Source: Amycolatopsis xylanica
GTDB lineage: Bacteria; Actinomycetota; Actinomycetes; Mycobacteriales; Pseudonocardiaceae
Direction of reading: 5' to 3'
Assembly (NCBI RefSeq): GCF_900107045.1
Contig: NZ_FNON01000007.1
Coordinates: forward strand, 1 to 64,000
DNA length: 64,000 bases
Shown here: piece after piece, positions 51,801-59,986 of the stretch
How the letters are laid out: each line of letters opens with the position of its first letter
How positions within the stretch are numbered: the first letter of the stretch is position 1
Made by a program: the position numbers and the translations under genes
Notes under the pieces: model-generated
Databases searched by the model: none
What the model saw: only the letters and a program-made list of their open reading frames with translations
What the model was told of the DNA's origin: nothing

Positions 51801-54437
51801 CCCGCGTCGATCGCCTTGCTGGGCCAGACGTTCTCCCCGCTCGGCATCGCACTGCGCAACTACGGCATCGGCGCGGAGCCGGAGTCGGCCGAAGCCGTCG
51901 TCGTCCTGCTCCCCGACGACGACAACGACCCGGCGGGCGCGCTGGCCGCGGCCGAACGCGCGATCCTCACCGTCAGCGAGGTGGTCCGCCGCTGCGCGGA
52001 CAGCGGCAAGCCGCCCCGGCTGCTGCTGGCGACCACCGGCGCCGCCGCGGTGACCGAAGGCGAAGCGGGCATGCCCGCGTTCGCCGCGCTGCGTGGCCTG
52101 GTGCGGGTGCTCGGCAACGAACACCCCGAGCTCCGGTCACTCTTGCTCGACTGCGACCCGGCGTCGGCGCCCGAAGAGCGGGCCAGGCGCCTGCTCGCGG
52201 AGCTGTCCTCCGGCAAGGACGACGAGGTCGCCTGGCGAGCCGGGCAACGGCACGCGCGACGACTGGAGCGCGTCACGCTGGAAGCGCCGACCCGGCCGGT
52301 CGTCCGCGCCGACGGGTCCTATGTGGTCACCGGCGGTCTCGGCGGCATCGGCCTGTTCGTCGCCTCCTGGCTGGCGAGCCAGGGCGCACGCCGTCTTGTC
52401 CTCAATGGACGGTCGGCGCCGCAGCCGGAGGCCAGGCGTGAACTCGACCGGCTCGCCACGAGCACCGAGATCGTGGTCGTGCTCGGGGACATCGCCGAAC
52501 CGGGCGTCGCCGAGCGGCTGATCACCGCGGCGGGCCCGAACCTGCGCGGCGTGCTGCACGCGGCCGCCGTCTTCGACGACCGCACCACCGCGCGGCTCGA
52601 CGCGGCCACCCTGCACAAGACCTGGGCTCCCAAGGCGTACGGCGCCTGGCGGCTGCACGAGGCGACCGTCGACCTCGACCTCGACTGGTGGGTCGGCTTC
52701 TCCTCGATCGCCGGGCTGCTCGGCTTCTTCGGCCAGCCCGCGTACGCGACGGCCAACGCCTACCTCGACGCGCTGGTCACCCTGCGCCGGGCGCAGGGCC
52801 TGCCCGCCACGTCGATCGCCTGGGGCACCTGGGCCGACGTCGGCAAGGCCACCTCGATCAACATGCCCGGCCTGCGCGCGATCCGGCCGGACGAGGGCAT
52901 CGCCGTGCTCGCGGGCGCGGCGGGCGCCAACTCGGGCGTGCTCGGCTGGGCACATGTGGACGAGACGAAGCTCGTCGCGGTCTACCCGCAACTGGCCGAG
53001 AAGCCGTTCTGCTCCGGACTGCTCAGCACCACGGTGACGAGCGGGTGGGCCGGGCCGCAAGCGCTTGCCTCCCTGCCTGCGGCCCAAGCGAGGGAGGCGG
53101 CGGGCACCCAGCTGCGTACCCGCATCGCGTCGGTGCTGGGCTTCGCGCCCGCGACGCTGGACACCACCACCCCGCTCATCGCGCTCGGCGTCGACTCGCT
53201 GCTCGCGGTCCGGATCCGCAACGCCGTGCAGTACGACTTCGGCATCGCGTTGCCGGTCGCGTTGCTGCTGCGCGGCGCGAGCGCCGGGGAGACCGAGGAC
53301 TGGCTCTTCGGCGAGCTCGGCATCGGCGGCGAGCTCCCGAGGATGCGCACGCGGCAGGTCCTCATCGGACCGCGCGACGCGGCCGAGCGGCTGGTCACCA
53401 GCGTGTGGCGGGACGTGCTCGGCATCGAGGTCGGCGTGACGCAGGACTTCTACGGCATCGGCGGCACCAGGGCGAAGGCCGAAGAGGTCACCGCGATGCT
53501 GGTCAAGCGCAGCGGGCGTGAGCTGACCATCTCGGAGTTGTTCGAGCATCCGTCGATCGAGCGGATGGCCGCACATCTGCGAGAGGAGGACCACGGCGGC
53601 GTGGTGCGGACGCTGCGCGCGGAAGGCTCGCGGACGCCGCTGTTCTTCTTCCACCCCAGCGGTGGCGACACGGCCGTCTACCAGCAGCTGACCGATCTGC
53701 TCGAAGGCGATTTCCCGGTGTACGGGTTCGACCGGCTCGACGGCGTCTCATCCGTCGAGGACCGGATCGAGCGCTACCTGCCCGAACTCCGCGCGATCCA
53801 GCCGCATGGCCCGTACCGGCTCGCCGGCTGGTCGTTCGGCGGATGCCAGGCGTTCGAAGCGGCGCAACGCCTGCGCCGCGAGGGTGAGCAGGTCGAACTG
53901 CTCGGGCTGATCGACCCCATCATCCCGCTGCCCATCCGCTCCGGACTGTCCGAAGTGGAACTGCTGGAGAAGCGCTTCGAGCGGTTCGAGGAGTTCGTCG
54001 GCTCGTGCTATGGCCGCGAGATCACGCTGCCCTACGCCAAGATGGCGCGGCTCGGCGACGAGGAGCAGGTCGAGCTGCTGATCGCGGCCATGCGTGACGA
54101 GGGCCTGGTCAACAGCGCGGTCAGCGACGCGATCCTCACCCACCAGCGCACGTCCTTTTTGGATTCGCGGGCGCTGGAGCGGTATGTCGCGCAGGCGTAT
54201 GACGGCCCCGCCGTCTACTTCAGTGCCGCCGAGCCGGTGCCCGGCGGGCTGCGTGACGAGCGGTTCGACCGGATGGACCCGGCGCGCGGCTGGGACGAGG
54301 TGTGCTCACGGCTGGACGTGCTCACCGTGCCGGGGCATCACCTGTCACTGCTCGATCCGCCCAATGTGGACGTCATCGGCGAGCACCTCAACGGCCTGCT
54401 GGCCAGCCTGGACTTCAGCGGGGCGAGGGGCGAATGA
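48834..54437 (+). CDS. Type I polyketide synthase, ACP-KS-AT-KR-ACP-(ACP)-TE, Pks13-like with a fused ketoreductase
   Basis: The 1867-residue synthase reads, in order: an N-terminal ACP with GLSSRRAVEL (Ser38); KS near 89-508 with Cys255 (DTACSSS), His390 (EAHGTGT) and His430 (NLGHLEAA); AT with GHSFGE (Ser698) and VAAHS at 797-801 rather than malonyl-type HAFH; KR with GGLGGIG from 1167 and Ser1291, Tyr1304, Asn1308; ACP with GVDSLLAVR (Ser1455); a third carrier-like domain reading IGGTRAKAEEV, where Arg1546 replaces the attachment Ser; and a thioesterase with GWSFGG (Ser1667) and His in GHHLSLLD (1835-1836). Pks13 of mycobacteria has ACP-KS-AT-ACP-TE without KR. Predicted role: one Claisen condensation between a FAAL-loaded acyl chain and an AT-selected extender, ketoreduction and release. 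Residues 509-524 (DKAGFIPERDKARFIP) come from a repeat insertion. Confidence 0.9.
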   Translation: MTTEELARWLTEQLAELCDLDFAEIDPAKPFGEYGLSSRRAVELAGELEDMLDVALPTTLIWEHPTIERLAKALTGETEAPRDEPAASADEPIAVIGLGCRLPGGIHGPEQFWRLLTEGLEAISEVPQNRWDGYENVPEDTTRWGGFLDDIAGFDAEFFGIAPREAARMDPQQRMVLEVAWEALEHAGIAPRSLGGSRTGVFVGVSGTEYSALSLADVGEVDAWAGTGSALAIAANRLSYALDLRGPSMAVDTACSSSLTSVHLAVQSLRSGESDAALAGGANLLLGPGVTANFDQMGILSKDGRCKPFAAGADGIARAEGAGIVVLKRLSDARADGDRVLAVIRGTATNSDGRSNGLTAPNPEAQQALLHTAYRRAGIDPSTVDYVEAHGTGTLLGDPIEAGALGAILGTGRPAGQPLLVGSVKSNLGHLEAAAGITGLIKVVLSLQHKRIPATLNFDGPNPHIPFDELRLAVADTARPWPEHDRPALAGVSGFGFGGTNAHVILEQDKAGFIPERDKARFIPVSHGRFLLSAANEDRLREAAGHLAAWVDSHDAALADVEHTLARRLGGKTRTAVVARTRDELVSGLRGLSLGEHHVTTGPLDGDGPVFVFSGHGAQWAGMGRRLLTEEPAFAAAVARLDPLIHGESGFSLRTELQAGAEAATMDHVQPLVFGIQVALAELWRSHGVTPAAVIGHSFGEVAAAVVAGAISEADGAKIVALRSRLLASLAGDGAMALLELGAAEAAELVAGVSDVDIAVLSAPRQTVIAGRAEQVKRIVSTVEERGLLARLVNLDVAAHSPIVDRVTGTLIEGLGALSAGQAGIRFYGTALDDPRRRPDFDARYWAANLRQPVRFAGAVEAAVADGYRAFIEVSPHPVLRHALLDNLAARGHAEALVLSTLKQCEDETTHFHTQLAAWELATTPVDRPGQVIDLPTTAWRHVRHWLPVPKPRCSCGTKAPAVALPEAETSDSLLTPRWRPTDTPQGKPPASIALLGQTFSPLGIALRNYGIGAEPESAEAVVVLLPDDDNDPAGALAAAERAILTVSEVVRRCADSGKPPRLLLATTGAAAVTEGEAGMPAFAALRGLVRVLGNEHPELRSLLLDCDPASAPEERARRLLAELSSGKDDEVAWRAGQRHARRLERVTLEAPTRPVVRADGSYVVTGGLGGIGLFVASWLASQGARRLVLNGRSAPQPEARRELDRLATSTEIVVVLGDIAEPGVAERLITAAGPNLRGVLHAAAVFDDRTTARLDAATLHKTWAPKAYGAWRLHEATVDLDLDWWVGFSSIAGLLGFFGQPAYATANAYLDALVTLRRAQGLPATSIAWGTWADVGKATSINMPGLRAIRPDEGIAVLAGAAGANSGVLGWAHVDETKLVAVYPQLAEKPFCSGLLSTTVTSGWAGPQALASLPAAQAREAAGTQLRTRIASVLGFAPATLDTTTPLIALGVDSLLAVRIRNAVQYDFGIALPVALLLRGASAGETEDWLFGELGIGGELPRMRTRQVLIGPRDAAERLVTSVWRDVLGIEVGVTQDFYGIGGTRAKAEEVTAMLVKRSGRELTISELFEHPSIERMAAHLREEDHGGVVRTLRAEGSRTPLFFFHPSGGDTAVYQQLTDLLEGDFPVYGFDRLDGVSSVEDRIERYLPELRAIQPHGPYRLAGWSFGGCQAFEAAQRLRREGEQVELLGLIDPIIPLPIRSGLSEVELLEKRFERFEEFVGSCYGREITLPYAKMARLGDEEQVELLIAAMRDEGLVNSAVSDAILTHQRTSFLDSRALERYVAQAYDGPAVYFSAAEPVPGGLRDERFDRMDPARGWDEVCSRLDVLTVPGHHLSLLDPPNVDVIGEHLNGLLASLDFSGARGE
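50357..50404. repeat. Family B palindrome pair inserted in the PKS coding sequence
   Basis: GGATAAAGCGGGCTTTATCCC at 50357-50377 and its inverted partner at 50383-50404 match the intergenic array at 10664-10773. They are read in frame as DKAGFIP-ER-DKARFIP, directly after the KS end HVILEQ and before the AT linker. The insert is 48 bp (16 codons) and does not disturb conserved PKS residues. Confidence 0.85.
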
Positions 54438-55279
54438 TGCCAGAGGTGACCGGCGCCGGGGTGGAGGAACTGCGGTTCTTCTCCCCGGCCGTCGGCCGCG
54501 AAGTCGGCGTCACCCTGCTGAAGCCGCCGGGGGAACGGCCGCCTGGCGGATACCCGGTACTGCTTTTGCTGCACGGCTCCTCCGACGATCAGCGGAGCTG
54601 GACGGCGCAGACGCAGATCGCCGAACTGGCGGCGGCGTCGAAAGTGCTCGTCGCGATGCCCGAAGGCGGCAGGCTGGGCTTCTACACCGACTGGCGGGTG
54701 CCCGATCGTGACGGCACCATTCCGCGCTGGGAGAGCTTCCACCTCGGTGAACTGCTGCCAATGCTGGAAACCGAGTACGGCGCTTCGGACGCGCGGATGG
54801 TCGCCGGGATCTCCATGGGCGGCTATGGCGCGTTGCGCTATGGCATGCGCCATCCCGAATTGTTCCGCGCGGTGGCGTCGCTGAGCGGCATCATGCACCT
54901 CACCCGGCCGGGGATGGCGGCACTGCTGGGGCTGCTCTCGGTGCGGGAAGGACATCGGCCGGGCAAGATTTGGGGACCGCGCTGGTCTTCGCGGGCGGTG
55001 TGGGCCGAGAACGACCCGCTGCTGCACGCCGAAGCACTCGCTTCGACCAGGGTCTATCTCGCCGCGGGCGACGGCCACAAGGTGGCGGGCGAGGAAACCG
55101 TGCCGGGCATGGGCCTCATTGAACGATATTCACGTTCAATGACCGAGGAGCTGGCCGCGCGTCTGCACGTGCTGAACGCGGACGTCACCACGGACTTCGG
55201 TGCGGGAACGCATTTCTGGCAGACCTGGCGGGGCGCACTGGAGCGGCTCTGGCCGTATGTGGTCGACACCCTGCGCTAG
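54434..55279 (+). CDS. Esterase/acyltransferase of the esterase D-antigen 85 superfamily
   Basis: The 281-residue alpha/beta hydrolase overlaps the PKS stop (ATGA), so it is translationally coupled as the third gene of the lipid operon; a second ATG at 54437 is equally usable. It has LLLLHGSSDDQRSW, the nucleophile elbow GISMGGYGALRYG (Ser127) and a C-terminal His in GAGTHFWQTWR (His260). No signal peptide is visible, unlike true antigen 85 mycolyltransferases, so it probably acts in the cytoplasm. It may release, trim or transfer the PKS product to an acceptor. The exact activity is not assignable. Confidence 0.82.
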   Translation: MMPEVTGAGVEELRFFSPAVGREVGVTLLKPPGERPPGGYPVLLLLHGSSDDQRSWTAQTQIAELAAASKVLVAMPEGGRLGFYTDWRVPDRDGTIPRWESFHLGELLPMLETEYGASDARMVAGISMGGYGALRYGMRHPELFRAVASLSGIMHLTRPGMAALLGLLSVREGHRPGKIWGPRWSSRAVWAENDPLLHAEALASTRVYLAAGDGHKVAGEETVPGMGLIERYSRSMTEELAARLHVLNADVTTDFGAGTHFWQTWRGALERLWPYVVDTLR

Positions 55280-55295
55280 AGCGGGCATGTTTACA

Positions 55296-55332
55296 CCCCC
55301 GGTGCCTCGAGGGGGGAGGTGGGCACCGGGGG
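55296..55332 (+). terminator. Terminator hairpin after the lipid operon
   Basis: The 11-bp arms CCCCCGGTGCC and GGCACCGGGGG flank a 15-nt loop and lie 17 bp after the esterase stop. This is between convergent genes, so it may terminate both. Confidence 0.75.
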
Positions 55333-55369
55333 CCCGATCAGGATACGACAAAACTCTGTCAAGGTACTG

Positions 55370-55975
55370 TCATTCGGCCAAGATCTCGCCCAACCGGTGG
55401 GCCATGCCGTCCAAAGTCCGATTGATCGCGTAGTGGTAGAGCTTCGCGTAGTACTCCTCGGCGTCCACCGGGTTGCGGTCGTCCTCCATGGACACGAACT
55501 GAGAGGCCGTACAGAGCAACGAGTTGTAGGCCATCAGGGCCTCTTCGCCGAAACCGGCGTCGGTGAGCAGCGCGGTGCCCGCGGTGATGAACCGGTCCGA
55601 GCCCTTGAGACCGGGGCCGAACAGCGCCAGCCGCCGCGCGGAGCCGGGATAGCGGCGCAGCACTGTCCGCATCCCGCCAAGCAGTTCGGCGAACCATTCG
55701 CGCCAGCCGAGCGCGGGATCGGGGGTCGGCAGCTGCGCGAGCACCCGTTCCGCCACCGCGCGCACGACCGCCTCGCGGTCGCCGACATGGTGGTAGATGA
55801 CGGCGGGATAGGCGTCGACGGCCGAGGCGAGCTGACGCAGTGTCCAGTTCTCCAGCCCGCGTTCGGCGGTCAGGCGCATCGCCGCGTCGACGATCCCGTC
55901 GGGGGTGACGGCGGGCAGGCCGGAGGCGACGCGGGAACGCGAGCGCGCAGGGGGGCCTGAGGACGGCAACGACAT
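55370..55975 (-). CDS. TetR family transcriptional regulator
   Basis: The 201-residue protein starts at MSLPSSGPPARSRSR; codons further upstream in frame lie in the divergent promoter. It has the TetR HTH (GIVDAAMRLTAERGLENWTL, ASAVDAYPAVIYHHVGDREA) and a TetR_C-type domain. Its stop lies near the end of the FAAL-PKS-esterase operon, and its start is divergent from an alpha/beta hydrolase gene 80 bp away, which it likely controls. A role in regulating the lipid operon is possible but not indicated by position. Confidence 0.86.
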   Translation of the reverse strand: MSLPSSGPPARSRSRVASGLPAVTPDGIVDAAMRLTAERGLENWTLRQLASAVDAYPAVIYHHVGDREAVVRAVAERVLAQLPTPDPALGWREWFAELLGGMRTVLRRYPGSARRLALFGPGLKGSDRFITAGTALLTDAGFGEEALMAYNSLLCTASQFVSMEDDRNPVDAEEYYAKLYHYAINRTLDGMAHRLGEILAE

Positions 55976-56055
55976 GTGAGAACAGTAACCGTGCGCTGCC
56001 CCCTGTTGCCAGGCTGCCAGTTTCACCATCTGCGTGAGGATGGGAACATCGGCGC

Positions 56056-56922
56056 ATGCCTCGTCTGCGCTCGAACGGCCTCGAACTCGAATACGACACC
56101 TTCGGTTCCCCGGCCGATCCCCCGTTGGTGCTGGTCATGGGCCTGGGCGCGCAGATGATCACCTGGGACGCCGACTTCTGCGGATTGCTCGCCGCGGAAG
56201 GTTTCCACGTGGTCCGCTTTGACAATCGTGACATAGGCTTGTCCGAATACCTCGATGATCTTCCGCTGCCGGATCTGCAGGCCATCGCAGCCGGTGACCG
56301 GTCCACGGTCCCCTATGTGCTGGCCGACATGGCCGCCGACGTGGCGGGCCTGTTCGACGCGCTGGGTTTCGCGAAGGCGCACGTCGTGGGCGCGTCGATG
56401 GGCGGCATGATCGTGCAGCAGCTCGCGATCGATCACCCCGACCGGCTGCTCAGCCTGTGTTCGATCATGTCGACCACCGGCGATCCGACCGTCGGCCAAG
56501 CCGATCCCGCCGCGCTGCAAGCGTTGCTGCGCCCGCCCGCGGCCGGGCGAGAAGCGTCGATCGCGCAGAGCTCGGACACTTTGCGCATTCTCAGTTCGCC
56601 CGGATTCCCATCCACCGAAGAGTTTTTCGTCGCGAAGGCGACGCGGGCGTACGACCGCGCTTATCACCCGGCCGGGGGAGCCAGGCAGACGGCGGCGGTC
56701 ATCGCGTCGCCCGATCGCACGGCGGCGCTCGCCGGTGTCCGGGTGCCGACGCTGGTGATCCACGGCGAGGCCGATCCGCTGGTCGGGGTCAGCGGCGGGA
56801 AGGCGACCGCGGCGGCGATCCCGGACGCGGAGCTGCTGATCGTCGCGGGCATGGGCCACGACCTGCCGCGTGGTGCGTGGCAGACGCTGGTGCAGGCGAT
56901 CGCGCGGAACGCCAATGGATAA
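56056..56922 (+). CDS. Alpha/beta hydrolase (RdmC/aclacinomycin methylesterase-like)
   Basis: The 288-residue cytoplasmic protein has the fold marks LVLVMGLGAQMITWD, RFDNRDIGLS, the nucleophile elbow VGASMGGMIVQQLA (Ser114), Asp in GEADPLVG and His in GMGHDLPRG. The pattern with NRDIGLS is typical of methylesterase-like hydrolases such as RdmC, but the substrate is not predictable. It is divergent from a TetR gene (shared region about 80 bp) that probably regulates it. Confidence 0.88.
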   Translation: MPRLRSNGLELEYDTFGSPADPPLVLVMGLGAQMITWDADFCGLLAAEGFHVVRFDNRDIGLSEYLDDLPLPDLQAIAAGDRSTVPYVLADMAADVAGLFDALGFAKAHVVGASMGGMIVQQLAIDHPDRLLSLCSIMSTTGDPTVGQADPAALQALLRPPAAGREASIAQSSDTLRILSSPGFPSTEEFFVAKATRAYDRAYHPAGGARQTAAVIASPDRTAALAGVRVPTLVIHGEADPLVGVSGGKATAAAIPDAELLIVAGMGHDLPRGAWQTLVQAIARNANG

Positions 56923-57014
56923 GGCATCAAGAATGTGTCAAATTCCGCGGCGAACGCGTAGAGAAACCGCGTAAACACGACTCGTGCCCGGCCCAACGGG
57001 GTTGGGGTAGTCGG

Positions 57015-57410
57015 ATGACTCGGATCGACGCAGGATTCGGTTATCCGCTCGGCTTCGTGGCGACGTCGGCGACCACCGTGGGCTCGGTGAGCGCGAACGC
57101 GACCGAACATCATCTCCGCTCGCTGGCCGCGCTGGCGGTCGTCGTCTGCGCGATATCACTGGTCACCCGAGCGAGAGCCGGGCTGGGCACGGCCACCGTG
57201 GCGTGGGCGTTGCACAGCGGCTTCGTGCTGGGCCGATCGGGCGAGATCGTGTTCACCGATGAGGCAGGGATCGCGGCGATGGTGCTGGCCTGCGCCGGCG
57301 TCTCCGGAATCCTCAAACCGGCGGCGCAGCGCTGTGTACGGTGGTGGAAAGGGGAATCTGGGAGGAAAACATGGGGATTCGCGCAGGTCTGGCCATCGCC
57401 GGGGCATTGA
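57015..57410 (+). CDS. Small membrane protein of unknown function
   Basis: The 131-residue protein has hydrophobic segments around residues 36-54 (SLAALAVVVCAISLV), 60-76 and 85-100, suggesting two or three membrane spans and a basic C terminus. I do not recognise a family. It overlaps the start of the next gene by 40 bp. The ATG at 57015 has no strong ribosome site, so the start is uncertain. It may be involved in envelope function, but nothing supports a specific role. Confidence 0.6.
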   Translation: MTRIDAGFGYPLGFVATSATTVGSVSANATEHHLRSLAALAVVVCAISLVTRARAGLGTATVAWALHSGFVLGRSGEIVFTDEAGIAAMVLACAGVSGILKPAAQRCVRWWKGESGRKTWGFAQVWPSPGH

Positions 57411-57727
57411 CGCTCGCCCTCACCGGAACGGCAGGCGCCACCCGGCCGTCTTCACTCACGCTCAAGCCAGCCGCGGTCGCGCCGGGCGGGGCACTCAGCG
57501 CCGACATCTATTGCCTGCGCCCGGCGGGCGCCGGTCCGCTCGCCTCCGAACTGACCTCCGACGGGTTCGCCGCGCCGATCCCGCTGCACTACGCGGGCGA
57601 CGGCGGCACCGGCGGGATCGGGATCGCACTGGCCGGAACCGGCCGGGCGACCGCCAAACCGGGCCGATACTCGGCCGCTTTCGATTGCTGGGGCTGGATA
57701 GTCCGCGCGGACATCACGGTTTCTTAG
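57371..57727 (+). CDS. Small secreted protein of unknown function
   Basis: The 118-residue precursor starts at an ATG with a GGAGGAAAAC ribosome site. It has a clear signal peptide (MGIRAGLAIAGALTLALTGT, cleavage near AGA/T) and a mature part with two Cys (YCLRP and DCWGW) that may form a disulfide. The mature part is about 95 residues with Gly/Ala/Pro-rich beta-like sequence (LKPAAVAPGGALSADIYCL). It probably folds as a small extracellular beta-sandwich. The reading frame overlaps the preceding membrane-protein gene. No family is recognised. Confidence 0.72.
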   Translation: MGIRAGLAIAGALTLALTGTAGATRPSSLTLKPAAVAPGGALSADIYCLRPAGAGPLASELTSDGFAAPIPLHYAGDGGTGGIGIALAGTGRATAKPGRYSAAFDCWGWIVRADITVS

Positions 57728-57732
57728 CCTGC

Positions 57733-57791
57733 CGGGATAAAGCCCGCTAAACTCCGGGCGCTTTTCCCGGAGTTTAGCGGGCTTTATCCCG
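57733..57791. terminator. Family B-related hairpin
   Basis: The 26-bp arms beginning CGGGATAAAGCCCGCTAAAC pair perfectly around CGCTTTT. The outer CGGGATAAAGCCCGC matches the family B units. The hairpin fills the gap between the convergent secreted-protein and PucR genes. Confidence 0.82.
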
Positions 57792-57793
57792 TT

Positions 57794-59035
57794 CTACGTA
57801 GCCGCTCTACCAGCCGCTCGACGAGCCGCGAGCGCGGCCGTGATCCGCGGTATTCCGGCCGGATGCGTGGGATCGATGCCGGTCAGCTCGTGGATGCGGC
57901 GAAGCCGGTAGTCGACAGTGTTCGGGTGGACGTGCAGCAGGCTCGCGGTGCGGCGGCGGTTGAGGTCGTGCGCGAGATAGCACTGCGCGGTTTCGAGCAG
58001 ATCCGGATGCGCGTCCAGCGGTTCCAGCAACGCGGCCAGCCGGTCGCGGGCGACGCCCGGCCGCGTGAGCTGGTATTCGACGAGGATGTCGTCGAGCCGG
58101 TACAGCCCCGGCGGGCGGTCGAACCAGCGGACGACGTCGAGCACGTCGGCCGTCCTCGCCGCGGCCGACGGGACGGCGGCGGGCTCGGCGAGTTCGATCG
58201 CCGCGGTGATCGGCGCGCCCGCGGACCGGCTCGCCCGCTCGATGACCGAAACCCAGCGCGCCCAGTCCACTTCGGACAACTCGGTCGGCACCAGCACAAT
58301 GCCGCCCACACCGTCCACAGAGGACAAAGCGCTACCGGCGGTCGCGTGGTCGAGTTCGCCCAGCAGCCGCCTTACCTTGCGGCGTAAGGCGATCGCCGCG
58401 TCGACGCCGGGCATCGCCTCATCGGGATGCGGCCCGACGGCCAGGCTCAGCACCAGATACCGGGCCGGCGGCATGATGCCGGCGGACCGGGAGACGGCGT
58501 CGATCGGATCGCCGTCCAGCAACGCGGAAAGCAGGGTGCGGCGGGCATTGTGCTCTTGGCCGACCTTGGTGCGCACCTCGTCGAGATAGCCGGACGTGAC
58601 CGCGCTCGTGATGCCCTCGAGGAACCGCAACGCCAGTTCGTTGGAGGCGAGCACGTCCGGGAGATCGTCAGGGCACGCGTCGGCGGTCGCCGTACTGAGG
58701 ATCTCGCGCACCCCGACGTGATAGGCGGAAAGCACCGCCTCAAGCGGAAAACCCTCCTCCGCGCGACGCGCGGCCGACCGGCTGATCTGCTCCAGCTCCT
58801 CGGCGTTGAGCCCGCGATCCTCACGCAGGCCACGGACGAACGCGCGCAGCACATCCTGTGCGATCGCCGCGATGTCACCGCGAAGCTCCTCGATCGGCAA
58901 GGTCCGGTACGCGGCCACCTCCCGCTGGATACGCACGAGGATCCGGCCGACCAGCTCGGGCAGCCGCGTGGCGAGCAGGTCGTGGATCGGCACCCCGCCG
59001 ACGCGGAGCCGCGAGCCCGGCTTGTGATCGGTCAC
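57794..59035 (-). CDS. PucR/CdaR-family transcriptional regulator
   Basis: The 413-residue protein has an N-terminal helical region, a central GGDEF-like PucR domain (YLVLSLAVGPHP...) and a C-terminal PucR HTH (DLNRRRTASLLHVHPNTVDY, RLRRIHELTG). The GTG at 59035 is chosen: it has a GGGGAA ribosome site, and the frame further upstream runs into the divergent gene. PucR-type proteins regulate catabolic genes such as purine or amine use. The divergent neighbour is a secreted SGNH esterase at 59131, which it may control. Confidence 0.85.
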   Translation of the reverse strand: MTDHKPGSRLRVGGVPIHDLLATRLPELVGRILVRIQREVAAYRTLPIEELRGDIAAIAQDVLRAFVRGLREDRGLNAEELEQISRSAARRAEEGFPLEAVLSAYHVGVREILSTATADACPDDLPDVLASNELALRFLEGITSAVTSGYLDEVRTKVGQEHNARRTLLSALLDGDPIDAVSRSAGIMPPARYLVLSLAVGPHPDEAMPGVDAAIALRRKVRRLLGELDHATAGSALSSVDGVGGIVLVPTELSEVDWARWVSVIERASRSAGAPITAAIELAEPAAVPSAAARTADVLDVVRWFDRPPGLYRLDDILVEYQLTRPGVARDRLAALLEPLDAHPDLLETAQCYLAHDLNRRRTASLLHVHPNTVDYRLRRIHELTGIDPTHPAGIPRITAALAARRAAGRAAT

Positions 59036-59130
59036 AAATTCCCCGTCCTGATTCTGCCGGAAAACCCAGTCAAGCCGCCTGACATCCGAGTCGATGATGT
59101 CACGAGATACAACGATCGCAAGGAGGATTC

Positions 59131-59976
59131 GTGACGAGTCGACCGTGGACAATGCTGTTCACCGGCTTGCTGGCGACAGCGGCTCTGGTCTCCCCCGCCG
59201 CCGCGGCGGGCCCCGAGTACGTGGCTCTCGGCGACTCGGCGGCGGCCGGGCCGCTCATCCCGCCCCAGGATCCGAGCTCATTCGGCTGTCTCCGCACCCT
59301 CGTCGACTATCCGCACGTCGCGGCCGCCAAACTGGGCGCGTCACTGAAAGACGTGACCTGCTCCAGCGCCACCACGGCAGACCTGACGTCCTCGCAGTCG
59401 ACCACGACCGGCCCGGTCGCGCCGCAGTTCGACGCGCTGAGCCCGTCGACGAAACTGGTCACGCTGACCATCGGCGCCAACGACGTCGGCCTCGTCAGTG
59501 CCGCGCTGACCTGTCTCAACCTGGGCCCGGAGCCACTCGGCCAATCCTGCGAGGCCCGCTTCACCGCCGGTGGCCACGATCAGCTCGCCGACAAGATCAC
59601 CGCCTTCGAGGCCAACTGGGGCACCGCGCTCGACGGCATCCGCGCGAAGTCGGCCAACGCCGCGATCTACGTCGTCGGCTACGGCACCTACCTGCCCCGC
59701 AACGGCTGCTGGCCCACCGTCCCGGTCTGGGCCCGCGACGCGAACTACCTCCAGGCCACCATCGGCAGGCTCAACGCGGCCCTCGCCCGCCAGGCCGAAG
59801 CGCACGGCGCGACCTTCGTCGACATCGTGCCGCCCAGCGCGGGCCACGACACCTGCCAGCCACCCTCGGCGAAGTGGTTCGAGGGCATCATCCCGACGGC
59901 CGTCGCCGCACCCCTGCACCCGAACAAGCAAGGCATGGCGGGCATCGGCGCCCACGTCGCCTCCGCCATCTCCTGA
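59131..59976 (+). CDS. Secreted SGNH/GDSL esterase-lipase
   Basis: The 281-residue precursor has a Sec signal peptide (MTSRPWTMLFTGLLATAALV, cleavage near AAA/GP). It then has the SGNH blocks YVALGDSAAAG (Ser36), GANDVG with its oxyanion Asn, and the C-terminal His in PLHPNKQG. Six Cys in the mature part suggest disulfides, as in the Streptomyces secreted lipases (SCO1725/SsEst-like group). It hydrolyses ester lipids outside the cell. The GTG start at 59131 has an AAGGAGG ribosome site. A terminator follows. Confidence 0.9.
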   Translation: MTSRPWTMLFTGLLATAALVSPAAAAGPEYVALGDSAAAGPLIPPQDPSSFGCLRTLVDYPHVAAAKLGASLKDVTCSSATTADLTSSQSTTTGPVAPQFDALSPSTKLVTLTIGANDVGLVSAALTCLNLGPEPLGQSCEARFTAGGHDQLADKITAFEANWGTALDGIRAKSANAAIYVVGYGTYLPRNGCWPTVPVWARDANYLQATIGRLNAALARQAEAHGATFVDIVPPSAGHDTCQPPSAKWFEGIIPTAVAAPLHPNKQGMAGIGAHVASAIS

Positions 59977-59986
59977 CCCCGCTCGT

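Noticed and set aside
47104..54437. True fadD32-pks13 mycolic acid locus
   Set aside because: The synthase has a fused KR and an extra carrier domain, accD4 is not adjacent, and the third gene lacks a signal peptide. I therefore call it mycolate-like only.
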